A stretch of DNA of 13,224 bases, from the NCBI GenBank assembly GCA_022759065.1, contig JAEMPZ010000091.1:1-13224 (forward strand). The letters run 5' to 3'. The notes beneath the pieces were generated by a model. It was not told the DNA's origin and searched no databases. It saw only the letters and a program-made list of their open reading frames with translations. This stretch comes from Acidobacteriota bacterium (GTDB lineage: Bacteria; Acidobacteriota; UBA4820; DSQY01). Positions 1 to 5,721 of the stretch are shown here, one piece after another (the stretch's first letter is position 1; each line of letters starts with the position of its first letter). The translations under genes and the position numbers were made by a program.

Positions 1-166
1 GGAGACGGCGTAGCCCTGCCGCGAGAACGCGAGCGAGGCGGTCGCAGCCGCTTAGTTCCAGTCCCATCCCAGCCCGCCACTCAGATAAGCCCCCAACAAA
101 GTATCAACAGGCGGTGTGTCCTGTCCTCTCATCCTCAGTCTGCGGTAGAATGGAGGTGGAGGGCGG
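1..166. other. Upstream region of lpxB; no gene end assignable
   Basis: This stretch precedes lpxB. Two forward frames are free of stops over most of it, but the encoded peptides are arginine- and proline-rich with no recognisable family. A gene could end near the TAG at 53-55 or the TGA at 172-174, but no frame is convincing. A TAGAAT hexamer at 146-151 resembles a -10 box but has no clear -35 and sits very close to the lpxB start. The lpxB ribosome binding sites (GGAGG at 152-156 and 158-162) are the only well supported signals here. Confidence 0.35.
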
Positions 167-1303
167 ATGGCTGAAACGTTTGAAATGGCAATCGTGGCCG
201 GTGAAGCCTCTGGGGATGCGCACGCCGGCGGCCTAGTTCGGGCTTTCGGGGCGCTCCAACCCGGGGCGCGCTGGTTTGGCGCGGGCGGCGGCGTATGCCG
301 CGCCGCCGGTGTCGAAATTCTGGTGCCAAGCGACCGTCTGGCGGTCGTCGGTATTGGCGAGGTCCTCTCCCGCCTGCCCGACTTATGGAGAGGCCTGGCG
401 ACAATTAAGAGGGCGCTGCGCCGGAGGCGGCCCCGCGCCGTAGTGTTGGTGGACTTCCCCGATTTCAACTTCCGAGTCGCGCGGTTCGCCCACAAGCTTG
501 GAATAAAGGTGGTTTACTACATCACGCCCCAGGTATGGGCCTGGCGTCCCAACCGAACGCGATTCATGGCAAAGAACGTTGACCGAGCGCTGGTTCTGTT
601 TCCATTCGAGGAGCCTTTTCTCAAGGAAAGGGGCGTGGACGCGCTCTTCGTTGGCCATCCGCTGGTGGACACGGCGAAGCCGGCCACCGAGCTTGCAAGG
701 TTTCTGGGGCGCCATTCCTTGAGGCCCGAAACTCCCCGCGTGGCGCTTCTCCCGGGCAGCCGCGCTTCGGAAGTGGCGCGAAACCTTCCGGTTCTGGCCG
801 CCGCTGCCGCGAAGCTCGCCACCCGTTTCCCTGATGCGGCGATGATGACGCCATGGGCTCAGGGATTGCCTTCCACTCTTCAGCGATTGGCGGCCGGCTC
901 GCCCATAAAGTTTATCGAAGGCGAGTACGGCGACGTTCTTGGGCACGCCCAGGCCGCGGCGGTCGCGTCGGGCACCGCGTCTTTGGAGGCGGCGCTGATG
1001 GGCGTGCCGGAAGTTGTCATTTACAAGGTCAACGGCCTTACGTACGCGATAGGAAAGCGCCTCGTGACGGCGCCATATGTCGCCCTGCCAAACGTCGTGG
1101 TAGGGCGGCAGGCCGTGCCCGAATTGATCCAGGAAGATTTCACGCCCGATGCGGTTGCAAAGGCACTGGAAGGGTTTCTAGTTGATGGGGAAGCGTCCCA
1201 ACACAAAGGCGCGAAACTGGCCATCGAAATCAGAAACAGGCTGGGAGAAGGCAACGCCTATGCCCGTGCCGCCAATGCCCTAAGCGAGTTTATAAATGGA
1301 TGA
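167..1303 (+). CDS. lpxB: Lipid-A-disaccharide synthase LpxB
   Basis: This enzyme joins UDP-2,3-diacylglucosamine and 2,3-diacylglucosamine-1-phosphate to form the lipid A disaccharide, at the cytoplasmic face of the inner membrane (glycosyltransferase family GT19). The 378-residue product has the usual family length and its signature blocks: the GEASGD loop at residues 12-17, VDFPDFNFRVA near 95-105, YYITPQVWAWR at 117-127, FVGHPLVD at 161-168, LLPGSRASEV at 194-203 and SGTASLEAAL in the C-terminal nucleotide-binding half. The ATG at 167 is preceded by two GGAGG motifs 4 and 10 nt upstream. A second ATG at 185 has no comparable site. Other lipid A genes are not visible; any upstream partners lie outside the window. 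The gene ends 7 nt before an intergenic period-7 palindrome. Confidence 0.97.
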   Translation: MAETFEMAIVAGEASGDAHAGGLVRAFGALQPGARWFGAGGGVCRAAGVEILVPSDRLAVVGIGEVLSRLPDLWRGLATIKRALRRRRPRAVVLVDFPDFNFRVARFAHKLGIKVVYYITPQVWAWRPNRTRFMAKNVDRALVLFPFEEPFLKERGVDALFVGHPLVDTAKPATELARFLGRHSLRPETPRVALLPGSRASEVARNLPVLAAAAAKLATRFPDAAMMTPWAQGLPSTLQRLAAGSPIKFIEGEYGDVLGHAQAAAVASGTASLEAALMGVPEVVIYKVNGLTYAIGKRLVTAPYVALPNVVVGRQAVPELIQEDFTPDAVAKALEGFLVDGEASQHKGAKLAIEIRNRLGEGNAYARAANALSEFING

Positions 1304-1310
1304 GAGACAA

Positions 1311-1410
1311 GTATGAAGTATGAAGGTTGAATTATGAATGGATGTACTGCTGTTTCTTTCAATAAGGAGAGAGTACAACACTTCATCATTCATAATTCAC
1401 ACTTCGACCT
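1311..1410. repeat. Intergenic palindrome of 7-nt units (element A)
   Basis: This imperfect hairpin lies between the convergent lpxB and rpmB genes. The left arm is a run of degenerate heptamers (GTATGAA, GGTTGAA, TTATGAA) with TGA at 1314, 1321, 1328 and 1335, exactly 7 nt apart. The right arm carries TCA, the antisense of TGA, at 1383, 1390 and 1397. TGAATTATGAATG at 1328-1340 pairs perfectly with 1387-1399, and GAAG 1322-1325 pairs with CTTC 1402-1405. Inside the loop, TGTACT (1343-1348) pairs with AGTACA (1372-1377). No T-tract follows, so it is not a classical intrinsic terminator, although a bidirectional transcription-ending role would fit its position. The right arm ends just outside the rpmB stop codon. 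Confidence 0.85.
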
Positions 1411-1421
1411 TATCCTTCAAA

Positions 1422-1613
1422 TCACCCCGCCTTTTGGACCTTGCCCGCCTTGATGCACTTGGCGCAGACCCGCATGGTTTTCGGCTGGCCGTTAACGGAG
1501 GCCTTCACCGTCTTCAAATTGGGAAGCCACCGGCGCTTGCTCAAATTATGGGCATGGCTGACGTTGTTCCCAACGCCGGGCCTTTTTCCGCAGACATCGC
1601 ATACCTTGGACAT
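1422..1613 (-). CDS. rpmB: 50S ribosomal protein bL28
   Basis: This is bacterial ribosomal protein L28, a component of the large subunit. The 63-residue product matches the whole family: the N-terminal [19 protein letters not shown] block, the KRRWLPNLK segment and the [13 protein letters not shown] end. Cysteines at 5, 8, 50 and 53 form two CxxC pairs, so this is the zinc-binding (C+) form. The ATG is preceded by GGAAGGAG seven nt upstream, and a perfect TATAAT lies about 28 nt before the start. The gene is monocistronic here, as is often seen for rpmB away from rpmG. It is convergent with lpxB. Confidence 0.96.
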   Translation of the reverse strand: MSKVCDVCGKRPGVGNNVSHAHNLSKRRWLPNLKTVKASVNGQPKTMRVCAKCIKAGKVQKAG

Positions 1614-1626
1614 GACAATGCTCCTT

Positions 1627-1669
1627 CCACCAAAGGCTTTATTATAACCCGCTTTGGTGGAGCGCGCAA
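1627..1669 (-). promoter_or_regulatory. rpmB promoter with flanking 9-bp inverted repeat
   Basis: Reading the minus strand, a perfect -10 box TATAAT (ATTATA at 1641-1646) follows a weak -35 candidate TTGCGC (1664-1669) with 17-nt spacing. A perfect 9-bp inverted repeat, CCACCAAAG at 1627-1635 and CTTTGGTGG at 1652-1660, brackets the -10 box symmetrically (5-nt gaps on both sides). This geometry is typical of an operator, though a hairpin covering the start of the leader is also possible. The -10 call is strong; the regulatory reading is inference. Confidence 0.6.
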
Positions 1670-1761
1670 GTGCCCCCTTGAGCCCAAATTCCTCGATGGA
1701 AGTGGGGTGCCTTTGGCGACGGCTGTGCTGCGCCGAAAGAGAAGATCTTTATTGCCTAACT

Positions 1762-1972
1762 GGGAGGGCCATTCCCTCCCCCTCCGCTGGCAAAGCCAGA
1801 CGGAGGGACCCCCACCCTTGGGTGCCCTATTCCCCCGGATTCAATCCGGGAGAAGAGGGCTCCCCAATCCCTTTTGGGTGAACGACCATTTTGGCTAAAC
1901 GACTTGCCCATCGGCATTTGGGGGCGCCGTTGCAGTTCGATCGCGGGATTGGGGTCTCGCGCCTTTAATTGG
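1762..1972. other. Gene-free stretch with consecutive hairpins
   Basis: Nothing coding is recognisable between the rpmB promoter and the DUF2442 stop. The segment is densely self-complementary. GGGAGGG 1762-1768 pairs with CCCTCCC 1774-1780. CCCTCCG 1780-1786 plus CTGGC 1787-1791 pair with GCCAG 1795-1799 plus CGGAGGG 1801-1807, with one bulged A and an AAA loop. CACC and GGTG pair around 1813-1824. CCCGGAT 1834-1840 pairs with ATCCGGG 1844-1850. GGGAG 1848-1852 pairs with CTCCC 1860-1864, and CCCAA 1863-1867 with TTGGG 1874-1878. A longer-range perfect 10-bp pair joins CCCCAATCCC 1862-1871 to GGGATTGGGG 1945-1954. Some of these are mutually exclusive. The block could be a structured RNA, the 3' end of the minus-strand DUF4160-DUF2442 transcript, or a folded repeat. 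No U-tract identifies a simple terminator. Confidence 0.55.
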
Positions 1973-2248
1973 TCAGGCGGCTCCGCTTAGCAAGCCCCCC
2001 GCGCCTCTTGCGCCAATTAAGAGGCCTGCCACGCTGATGTCTTCGTCGGCTTCTGGCCAATGTATTCCTTCGCCATCACCAAGTAATTCCCAATGAGCGC
2101 GTTCAGATGCGCTGGCGGACAAAAGACGGGGAAACCATATGAGGGGGACGCCGATCCTGCGCCCATCCGCCAAATCCACTTGCAGCTCGGTGTCAGTGAC
2201 CTCAACATTACGTGCCAACGGCCGGAATTCACTGCTTGAAGAATTCAT
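1973..2248 (-). CDS. DUF2442 domain protein
   Basis: This 91-residue protein of the DUF2442 family has no established biochemical role. The family core is clear: a beta-rich segment with VTDTELQVDLADGRRIGVPLIWFPRL, then the HWPEADEDISVAGLL motif close to the end. The extra tail after that motif is glycine/alanine-rich and probably not part of the domain. I place the start at the ATG at 2248, which has GGAGG 6 nt upstream, rather than at an in-frame TTG 15 nt earlier. It overlaps the end of the DUF4160 gene by 20 nt, so the two are translationally coupled. DUF4160-DUF2442 pairs are common and often suspected of being toxin-antitoxin-like; that role is not shown here. Confidence 0.85.
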   Translation of the reverse strand: MNSSSSEFRPLARNVEVTDTELQVDLADGRRIGVPLIWFPRLLSASASERAHWELLGDGEGIHWPEADEDISVAGLLIGARGAGGLLSGAA

Positions 2249-2468
2249 GCCATGCCTCCACAAAAAACTCCTTGTGCTGCTTTACCAAGACCTGAAGCTT
2301 ACTTAGTTCATGCGGAGCGAAATTGGTTGAATATGAAAGTTCGCAGGAACCAAGCCAGAATTTTGCCAGCTTTCGGCCCTCTTGAACGTGGATATGAGGA
2401 GGTTCATATCTATCATTGCTGAAAAACAAGAACCGGTAAGGACCAAGTTTCTTTACGGTTGGCGACAT
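2229..2468 (-). CDS. DUF4160 domain protein
   Basis: This 79-residue protein covers nearly the whole DUF4160 family. Visible family features are the N-terminal YRFLFFSNDRYEPPHIHV block, the KLAKFWLG strand and the ELSKLQVLVKQHKEFFVEAWHEFF helix at the C-terminus. The start at 2468 has GGAGG 8 nt upstream; an in-frame start 36 nt earlier would read through this ribosome binding site and lacks one of its own. The function is unknown. The conserved histidines and aromatic residues have been taken to suggest nucleic acid or metal binding, but I know of no proof. It is the first gene of a two-gene unit with the downstream DUF2442 gene and has its own candidate promoter. Confidence 0.87.
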   Translation of the reverse strand: MSPTVKKLGPYRFLFFSNDRYEPPHIHVQEGRKLAKFWLGSCELSYSTNFAPHELSKLQVLVKQHKEFFVEAWHEFFKQ

Positions 2469-2492
2469 TCGTAGTACCTCCAGCCATTGAAA

Positions 2493-2520
2493 ATTGTAGC
2501 ACAAGCCGCTACTTTCCCAA
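2493..2520 (-). promoter_or_regulatory. Candidate promoter of DUF4160-DUF2442 unit
   Basis: On the minus strand TTGGGA (2515-2520 as TCCCAA) and TACAAT (2493-2498 as ATTGTA) are 16 nt apart, matching the sigma-70 consensus at 4/6 and 5/6 positions. The TACAAT box ends 24 nt before the DUF4160 start, a plausible leader length. The same 105-bp divergent gap holds TGGTAATAT (2544-2552), a weak extended -10 facing the DUF2007 gene. Confidence 0.5.
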
Positions 2521-2573
2521 ATCCGGCAAAATTCTGGTAGGCGTGGTAATATATCAAACGCGAGAAGAATGCC

Positions 2574-3077
2574 ATGGCTGATGAACTGGTTACAATCCGT
2601 GAGTACACGAACCCGTGGGAAGCCGAGTGGGCGAGAGACGTTTTGGCATCGGCTGGAATCTGTTGCCTCCTGCCCGATGCCTCGCTCAATTACCTTTACA
2701 ATTTCATCGGCGCCGTCAGGGTGCAGGTGGCCTCATCAGTGGCCCAGGAAGCGGAGAATATTCTGGCGGAACAGGAGTTTTCCAGGCGGCTTACCCTTGG
2801 CGGAAAGGCCGGACAAGAGCCTGAAAGCCAAGACCCAACCGAACCCGTCTCCACCGAATTGACGGAAAAGACGGAATCTCCGGTTGATGCAATCGATCCG
2901 CGTGACGCTTGTCCAATGAGGGAGCCCAGGGGATGCCCCAACTGCGGCGGCGAAGAGATCGAGTCAGTATCCGCACCGGCGCATGAAGGGCAAAGCGCGC
3001 TCGCTGGTGTCGTCAAGCGGTTTTTCGGCCATGGCTGGAAACGCTGCTCCGCCTGCGGCCACCAGTGGGAAGAGTGA
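2574..3077 (+). CDS. DUF2007-zinc ribbon protein
   Basis: The 167-residue protein has two modules. Residues 1-67 form a DUF2007 domain (annotated as putative signal-transducing, ferredoxin-like fold), recognisable from LVTIREYTNPWEAEWARDVLASAGI and the GAVRVQV strand followed by a helix. Residues 70-115 are a low-complexity acidic linker rich in Glu, Pro and Thr. Residues 121-161 hold two CxxC pairs (CPNC at 121-124, CSAC at 158-161) separated by 33 residues, consistent with a zinc ribbon, ending in GHQWEE. The binding partner is unknown. The ATG at 2574 is preceded only by a weak GAGAAG site. It is divergent from the DUF4160 pair and 111 bp upstream of the tolC-like gene; a possible terminator separates them. 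Confidence 0.82.
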   Translation: MADELVTIREYTNPWEAEWARDVLASAGICCLLPDASLNYLYNFIGAVRVQVASSVAQEAENILAEQEFSRRLTLGGKAGQEPESQDPTEPVSTELTEKTESPVDAIDPRDACPMREPRGCPNCGGEEIESVSAPAHEGQSALAGVVKRFFGHGWKRCSACGHQWEE

Positions 3078-3116
3078 CAGCAAAGTTAATCGTGCGGCTT
3101 GAAGCGGCCTGCTTAT

Positions 3117-3147
3117 CCGAGGGGGGGCTTCCGCCCGGAAACTTTTT
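3117..3147 (+). terminator. Possible intrinsic terminator after DUF2007 gene
   Basis: A G-rich run (3121-3127) and GCCC (3133-3136) around a TTCC loop form a short GC stem, extended by CC 3117-3118 with GG 3137-3138 across a bulge. A run of five T (3143-3147) follows 4 nt later. The stem is short and imperfect, so this is tentative. Confidence 0.4.
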
Positions 3148-3188
3148 AGTTCCACTGCCGTAGGGTATTGTCTGAAGGGGAGGTAGCT

Positions 3189-4868
3189 ATGCCTCAGCGC
3201 AGCGAGACCACGGTGCAATCAACAAGAGATATGACCACAAAGGCACTGAGACACCAAGGTGAAAAGGTTAGAAGCGCCTTTTTCCGCCGCGTTCCATTTT
3301 TGCGTCCGCCCTTTGTTTCCCTTGGCGTCTTGGTGTCTTGGTGGTTCGCCTCTTTGCTTTTTGGCGCGGTGGCGGCGCAGGAAGCTCCGCTGTCGCTCTC
3401 GCTCCAGGAGGCGTTATCCATTGCGGCGAAGAACAGCTACGACGTGAAGATGGAGAAGATAGGCCTCGAAAGCGCCGAATATGGACTGAAGGCGTCTTAC
3501 GGCATTTACGACCTGAACCTTTCGGCCAATTGGTCAATCAACCTTCAAAGGGACCCTGCCACGAGCATCCTTCAGGCCGGCGTTGGAAACAGCGTATTCA
3601 TGCAACGTAGTGACACTTACGGACTGGGACTTTCTCAGTTTACACCCTGGGGCCAGCAGTTCAGCCTCACCGCCAACGAGACCAGGAGCCGCACAAATTC
3701 ATCCTACTATCTCTTTAACCCCACATACTCTTCTTACGCCAGCCTTTCCACCTCGTTGCCTCTTTTGAAAGGGTTCGGAATCAAGAACAACCACCTGCCT
3801 GTGCTGAAAGCCAAGTTGGACAAGGAGCTGGCCGGTTTTCAGTACGCGCGGGACCTCAGAGACACGCTTTTGTCGGTGGAGCAGGCCTATTGGGACCTCG
3901 TTTACGCCAGAGAGAACCTTGACGTAAGCCGGTCCGGTCTCGAACTTGCCAGGCAATTTCAGTCGGAAACGGCCGCCAAAATCAAAGCCGGAGTGTTGGC
4001 GCCAGTAGAACAGATCACGGCCGATGCTCAGGTGGCCCAGAACGAGCAAAACATAGTCGTGGCCGAGAGCGACGTTCGTAACAGGGAGGACCTTTTGAAG
4101 CTCGCCATGGGCTATTCGCAAGAAAGCAAGGAGTGGAACCAGAGGGTCGTTCCGAGCGATGATCCCAAGCGCAACCCGGGCGACTATGACGAGGCATCTC
4201 TCATCAAGCAAGCGGAGCAACAGCGCCCCGAGATAGCCGTGATCGCCAAGACGCTTGAGAAGAACAAGCTCGACACGGCCTTCGCCAAGAACCAGCGGCT
4301 GCCGAGCCTCACGTTGCAGGGCGGGCTTTCGTACGCCGGCACGGCGGGTGATTATTATGATCCTTTCCTGAATATCTACGTCTCCAAGGGTTTCTCCGAC
4401 GCCTGGAGCCAGGTCAGCGGAATGGATTACAAGTCGTGGAACGTGGGGCTGGTCTTCAGCTACCCGATCCAGAACCGCGCGGCCCGCTTCAACTACCAGA
4501 ACGTCAGGCTTGCACAGAACAGCACCGAGATCCAACTTGAAAAGGAAAAACTGGTGGTCGCCAACGATGTGCGTCTTGCCTTGAGAAACCTCCAGACTAC
4601 CGAAAAGCGAATCGCCGCGGCCGAGCTGAACGTCAAGCTCCAGCAGGAGAAGCTGGACGCCGAGAAGAAGAAATTCGAGAACGGCCTCAGCACCGCTTTC
4701 AACGTGCTGTCTTACCAGGACAGCCTCATCTCCGCGAAATCCGCGCTGCTGAAGGCGCGCATTGACAACCAGGAAGCTTCAGCTTCGCTCGACAGGGCGG
4801 TTGGCACCTATCTGGCGAGCAAGGGCTTGGAAATGGCCGGGACCGGTTCCGGCGAAGCCAAGCCCTAG
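3189..4868 (+). CDS. TolC-family outer membrane efflux channel
   Basis: This is the outer membrane channel of a tripartite efflux system. The 559-residue product contains two outer membrane efflux protein repeats typical of TolC-like factors: SLQEALSIAAKNSYDVK begins the first, and helical stretches with LRDTLLSVEQAYWDLVYARENLDVSRSGLELA and later DVRLALRNLQTTEKRIAAAELNVKLQQEKLDAEKKKFENGLSTAFNVL mark the periplasmic coiled coils. The ATG at 3189 has GGAGG 5 nt upstream; a TTG at 3168 lies before this site and is rejected. A signal peptide is present, with hydrophobic residues about 42-58 and a likely cleavage after AVAA or AVAAQ. Its n-region is unusually long (about 40 residues). Residues 16-53 are encoded by an inverted repeat, see the element at 3234-3345. 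Downstream genes supply the adaptor, ATPase and permease. Confidence 0.93.
   Translation: MPQRSETTVQSTRDMTTKALRHQGEKVRSAFFRRVPFLRPPFVSLGVLVSWWFASLLFGAVAAQEAPLSLSLQEALSIAAKNSYDVKMEKIGLESAEYGLKASYGIYDLNLSANWSINLQRDPATSILQAGVGNSVFMQRSDTYGLGLSQFTPWGQQFSLTANETRSRTNSSYYLFNPTYSSYASLSTSLPLLKGFGIKNNHLPVLKAKLDKELAGFQYARDLRDTLLSVEQAYWDLVYARENLDVSRSGLELARQFQSETAAKIKAGVLAPVEQITADAQVAQNEQNIVVAESDVRNREDLLKLAMGYSQESKEWNQRVVPSDDPKRNPGDYDEASLIKQAEQQRPEIAVIAKTLEKNKLDTAFAKNQRLPSLTLQGGLSYAGTAGDYYDPFLNIYVSKGFSDAWSQVSGMDYKSWNVGLVFSYPIQNRAARFNYQNVRLAQNSTEIQLEKEKLVVANDVRLALRNLQTTEKRIAAAELNVKLQQEKLDAEKKKFENGLSTAFNVLSYQDSLISAKSALLKARIDNQEASASLDRAVGTYLASKGLEMAGTGSGEAKP
3234..3345. repeat. Palindromic repeat inside the tolC-like gene (element E)
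   Basis: Two 26-nt arms, 3234-3259 (begins ACCACAAAGG, ends ACACCAAGG) and 3320-3345 (begins CCTTGGCGTC, ends TTGGTGGT), are inverted copies matching at 21 of 26 positions. Each consists of roughly 8-nt units (CACNNAGG-like on the left, TCTTGGTG-like on the right). Complementarity continues inward for several bases (TGAAAAGG against CCCTTTGTTTC). The element is in frame with the channel gene: the left arm encodes TTKALRHQG and the right arm SLGVLVSWWF, the core of the signal peptide. The reverse strand would read HQDTKTPRETK, which I recall as a frequent artefact peptide in genomes of uncultured bacteria. Confidence 0.8.
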
Positions 4869-4910
4869 GGCCGTCAAGCCACGGAACCACAAGTGAAGTG
4901 AGGTGATGAC

Positions 4911-5711
4911 ATGGACGAAGACGCACCTGAAACCAAGCAGCCTACGCCTGAAGAGGCAAAAGCAGCGGAAGCGGCCCCAGTTCCCCCGGAAGCCATCGCC
5001 CCGCCATCCGCGCTTGCGGCCTTTGCCGGAGTAGTGGCTTCGCCTTCGGCCACGTTCGATGCGATGCGCGGCGCCAATTGGCGCTTCGCCATTTGGCCGC
5101 TGGCGGTTTTGGCGTTGCTGGCCGGCCTTGCCACGTACCTCTTTATGGCAAGGGTGGACATGGAAGCTTTCATGCGGAACCAGCTCAAGCACAGCCGCTT
5201 CGCTTCCCAGATGTCCGCGGAGCAGGTGGACCAGGCGATAGAAAGCGCCAAGAACGCGAGCCCGTGGACCAGAGTGGCGATCAATATACCAGGCACAGTG
5301 GTCTTCATGCTGCTGGTGGCGCTCGTATATTGGGTGGCGTTTCTTGCCATGGGCAATTCCATGACCTACGGGCAGACTCTCGTCGTTGCAAGCTGGGCTC
5401 AAGTCCCCAACATGATAGCGAGCGTTCTGGCGTGCATTGTATTCATGGCGCGCAACCCGTCGGAACTGGACCCGATGAACGCGGTTCTTTCAAACCCGGG
5501 GGCGCTTATCGGCCAGGATGCGCTTTCGCCGTGGCTATACTCTCTGCTCTCCAGCCTGGATGTTTTTGCAATTTGGACCGTCGTTCTGTACGTGCTCGGT
5601 TTCGCCGCCGCCAGCAAGATATCCAAGGGCCAGGCGGCATCGGTCGTGCTCGCCATTTTCGTTTTGAAGACGGGCCTGAAGATGGCATGGGCCTTCTTCT
5701 TCCAAAGTTAG
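4911..5711 (+). CDS. Yip1-family integral membrane protein
   Basis: The 266-residue protein has a soluble Glu/Ala/Pro-rich N-terminus (residues 1-35) and five hydrophobic segments, near 58-80, 126-148, 155-180, 207-234 and 242-264. The segment ASPSATFDAMRG before the first helix and the overall layout match the YIP1 domain family. Bacterial members have no defined biochemical function; the eukaryotic relatives act in membrane trafficking. The ATG has a near-perfect site, GAGGTGAT, 3-5 nt upstream. It lies 42 nt after the channel gene and 10 nt before the adaptor gene, so it is almost surely cotranscribed with the efflux genes. A helper or accessory inner membrane role is inference. Confidence 0.82.
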   Translation: MDEDAPETKQPTPEEAKAAEAAPVPPEAIAPPSALAAFAGVVASPSATFDAMRGANWRFAIWPLAVLALLAGLATYLFMARVDMEAFMRNQLKHSRFASQMSAEQVDQAIESAKNASPWTRVAINIPGTVVFMLLVALVYWVAFLAMGNSMTYGQTLVVASWAQVPNMIASVLACIVFMARNPSELDPMNAVLSNPGALIGQDALSPWLYSLLSSLDVFAIWTVVLYVLGFAAASKISKGQAASVVLAIFVLKTGLKMAWAFFFQS

Positions 5712-5721
5712 GGGAAATAGA

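Noticed and set aside
52..495. Long minus-strand open frame opposite lpxB
   Set aside because: The product is arginine- and proline-rich with no family features and lies antisense to a clear lpxB; open frames like this are expected at this base composition.
1304..1410. Intrinsic terminator between lpxB and rpmB
   Set aside because: A good hairpin exists but it is A/T-rich and lacks a following T-tract in either direction; a termination role is possible but not shown.
1338..1898. Plus-strand 186-codon open frame across rpmB
   Set aside because: It runs antisense through rpmB and through hairpin sequence and encodes no recognisable domain.
1890..1960. tRNA gene, suggested by GTTCGATC near 1936
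   Set aside because: The flanking bases cannot form a T-stem, and no acceptor or anticodon stem is visible on either strand.
3194..3421. Minus-strand 75-codon frame with HQDTKTPRETK
   Set aside because: This is the reverse translation of the palindromic repeat in the tolC-like gene; such peptides are repeat artefacts.
3699..4535. 278-codon minus-strand frame opposite the tolC-like gene
   Set aside because: Shadow of a strongly supported coding region; no domain seen.
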